Shown here piece after piece: positions 21,732 to 21,763 of a stretch of 21,763 bases of DNA. The stretch's first letter is position 1, and every line of letters begins with the position of its first letter. Origin of the DNA: Firmicutes bacterium UBA5493. GTDB taxonomy: Bacteria > Bacillota > Limnochordia > Darwinibacteriales > Darwinibacteriaceae. Position numbers and translations under genes: made by a program. The stretch is from NCBI GenBank assembly GCA_002424045.1, contig DIPH01000047.1, positions 17,872 to 39,634 on the forward strand, written 5' to 3'. The notes beneath the pieces were generated by a model. That model saw only the letters and a list, made by a program, of their open reading frames with translations. It was not told the origin of the DNA and made no database searches.

Positions 21732-21763
21732 CAGGTAGTTATCTAATGCTTTTTGCGATGTAA

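Overview
The window looks like chromosomal DNA of a Gram-positive-type bacterium of the Firmicutes (Bacillota). The evidence is strong AGGAGG-type ribosome binding sites, two T-box leaders in front of aminoacyl-tRNA synthetase genes, a CsoR-controlled copper operon, a Rex repressor, and the htrA / CxxH-CxxC protein / rlmH neighbourhood known from Bacillus and relatives. Base composition is intermediate. I cannot name a genus; a clostridial-type anaerobe is my guess.

Positions 1-5500 are all on the minus strand. htrA (membrane-anchored serine protease), a small CxxH/CxxC protein, rlmH and the start of rex come first in transcription order. Next is a vitamin B12 import operon, btuF-btuC-btuD, whose genes overlap one another. 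It sits behind a cobalamin riboswitch with an intrinsic terminator just before the btuF start. Positions 5600-10150 hold a plus-strand gene for a membrane-anchored protein of unknown function that overlaps the end of folD. After it come a TIM-barrel sugar isomerase/epimerase-like gene and metG behind a methionine T-box.

Positions 10150-11350 hold the remains of an ABC-F ATPase gene, broken by a frameshift and a large internal deletion. Its long hairpin-rich leader is still present, with a terminator-like hairpin and an unlisted 35-codon small ORF with a near-perfect Shine-Dalgarno sequence. A tRNA-Arg(CCG) gene with its own promoter and terminator follows. Positions 11448-14171 encode one large MmeI-like protein in which nuclease, methyltransferase and target recognition are fused.

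Positions 14270-17120 are the plus-strand copper efflux operon copA-copZ-csoR, with a palindromic GC-rich operator at the promoter. A four-gene tRNA operon (Gly-CCC, Thr-CGT, Val-CAC, Ala-CGC) follows, with clear promoter and terminator. Then comes a T-box leader with a valine specifier (GTA) in front of a short, archaeal-type valyl-tRNA synthetase. The window ends on the minus strand with a membrane-anchored protein carrying two FMN-binding domains and a tRNA-Lys/tRNA-Glu operon.

The features most worth a second look are the small ORF and structured leader in front of the dead ABC-F gene, the archaeal-type ValRS under bacterial T-box control, the single-chain MmeI-like enzyme beside tRNA-Arg, the two-hairpin element shared by two unrelated leaders, and the run of tRNAs with C at the wobble position. 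I did not find a clearly new multi-gene system.
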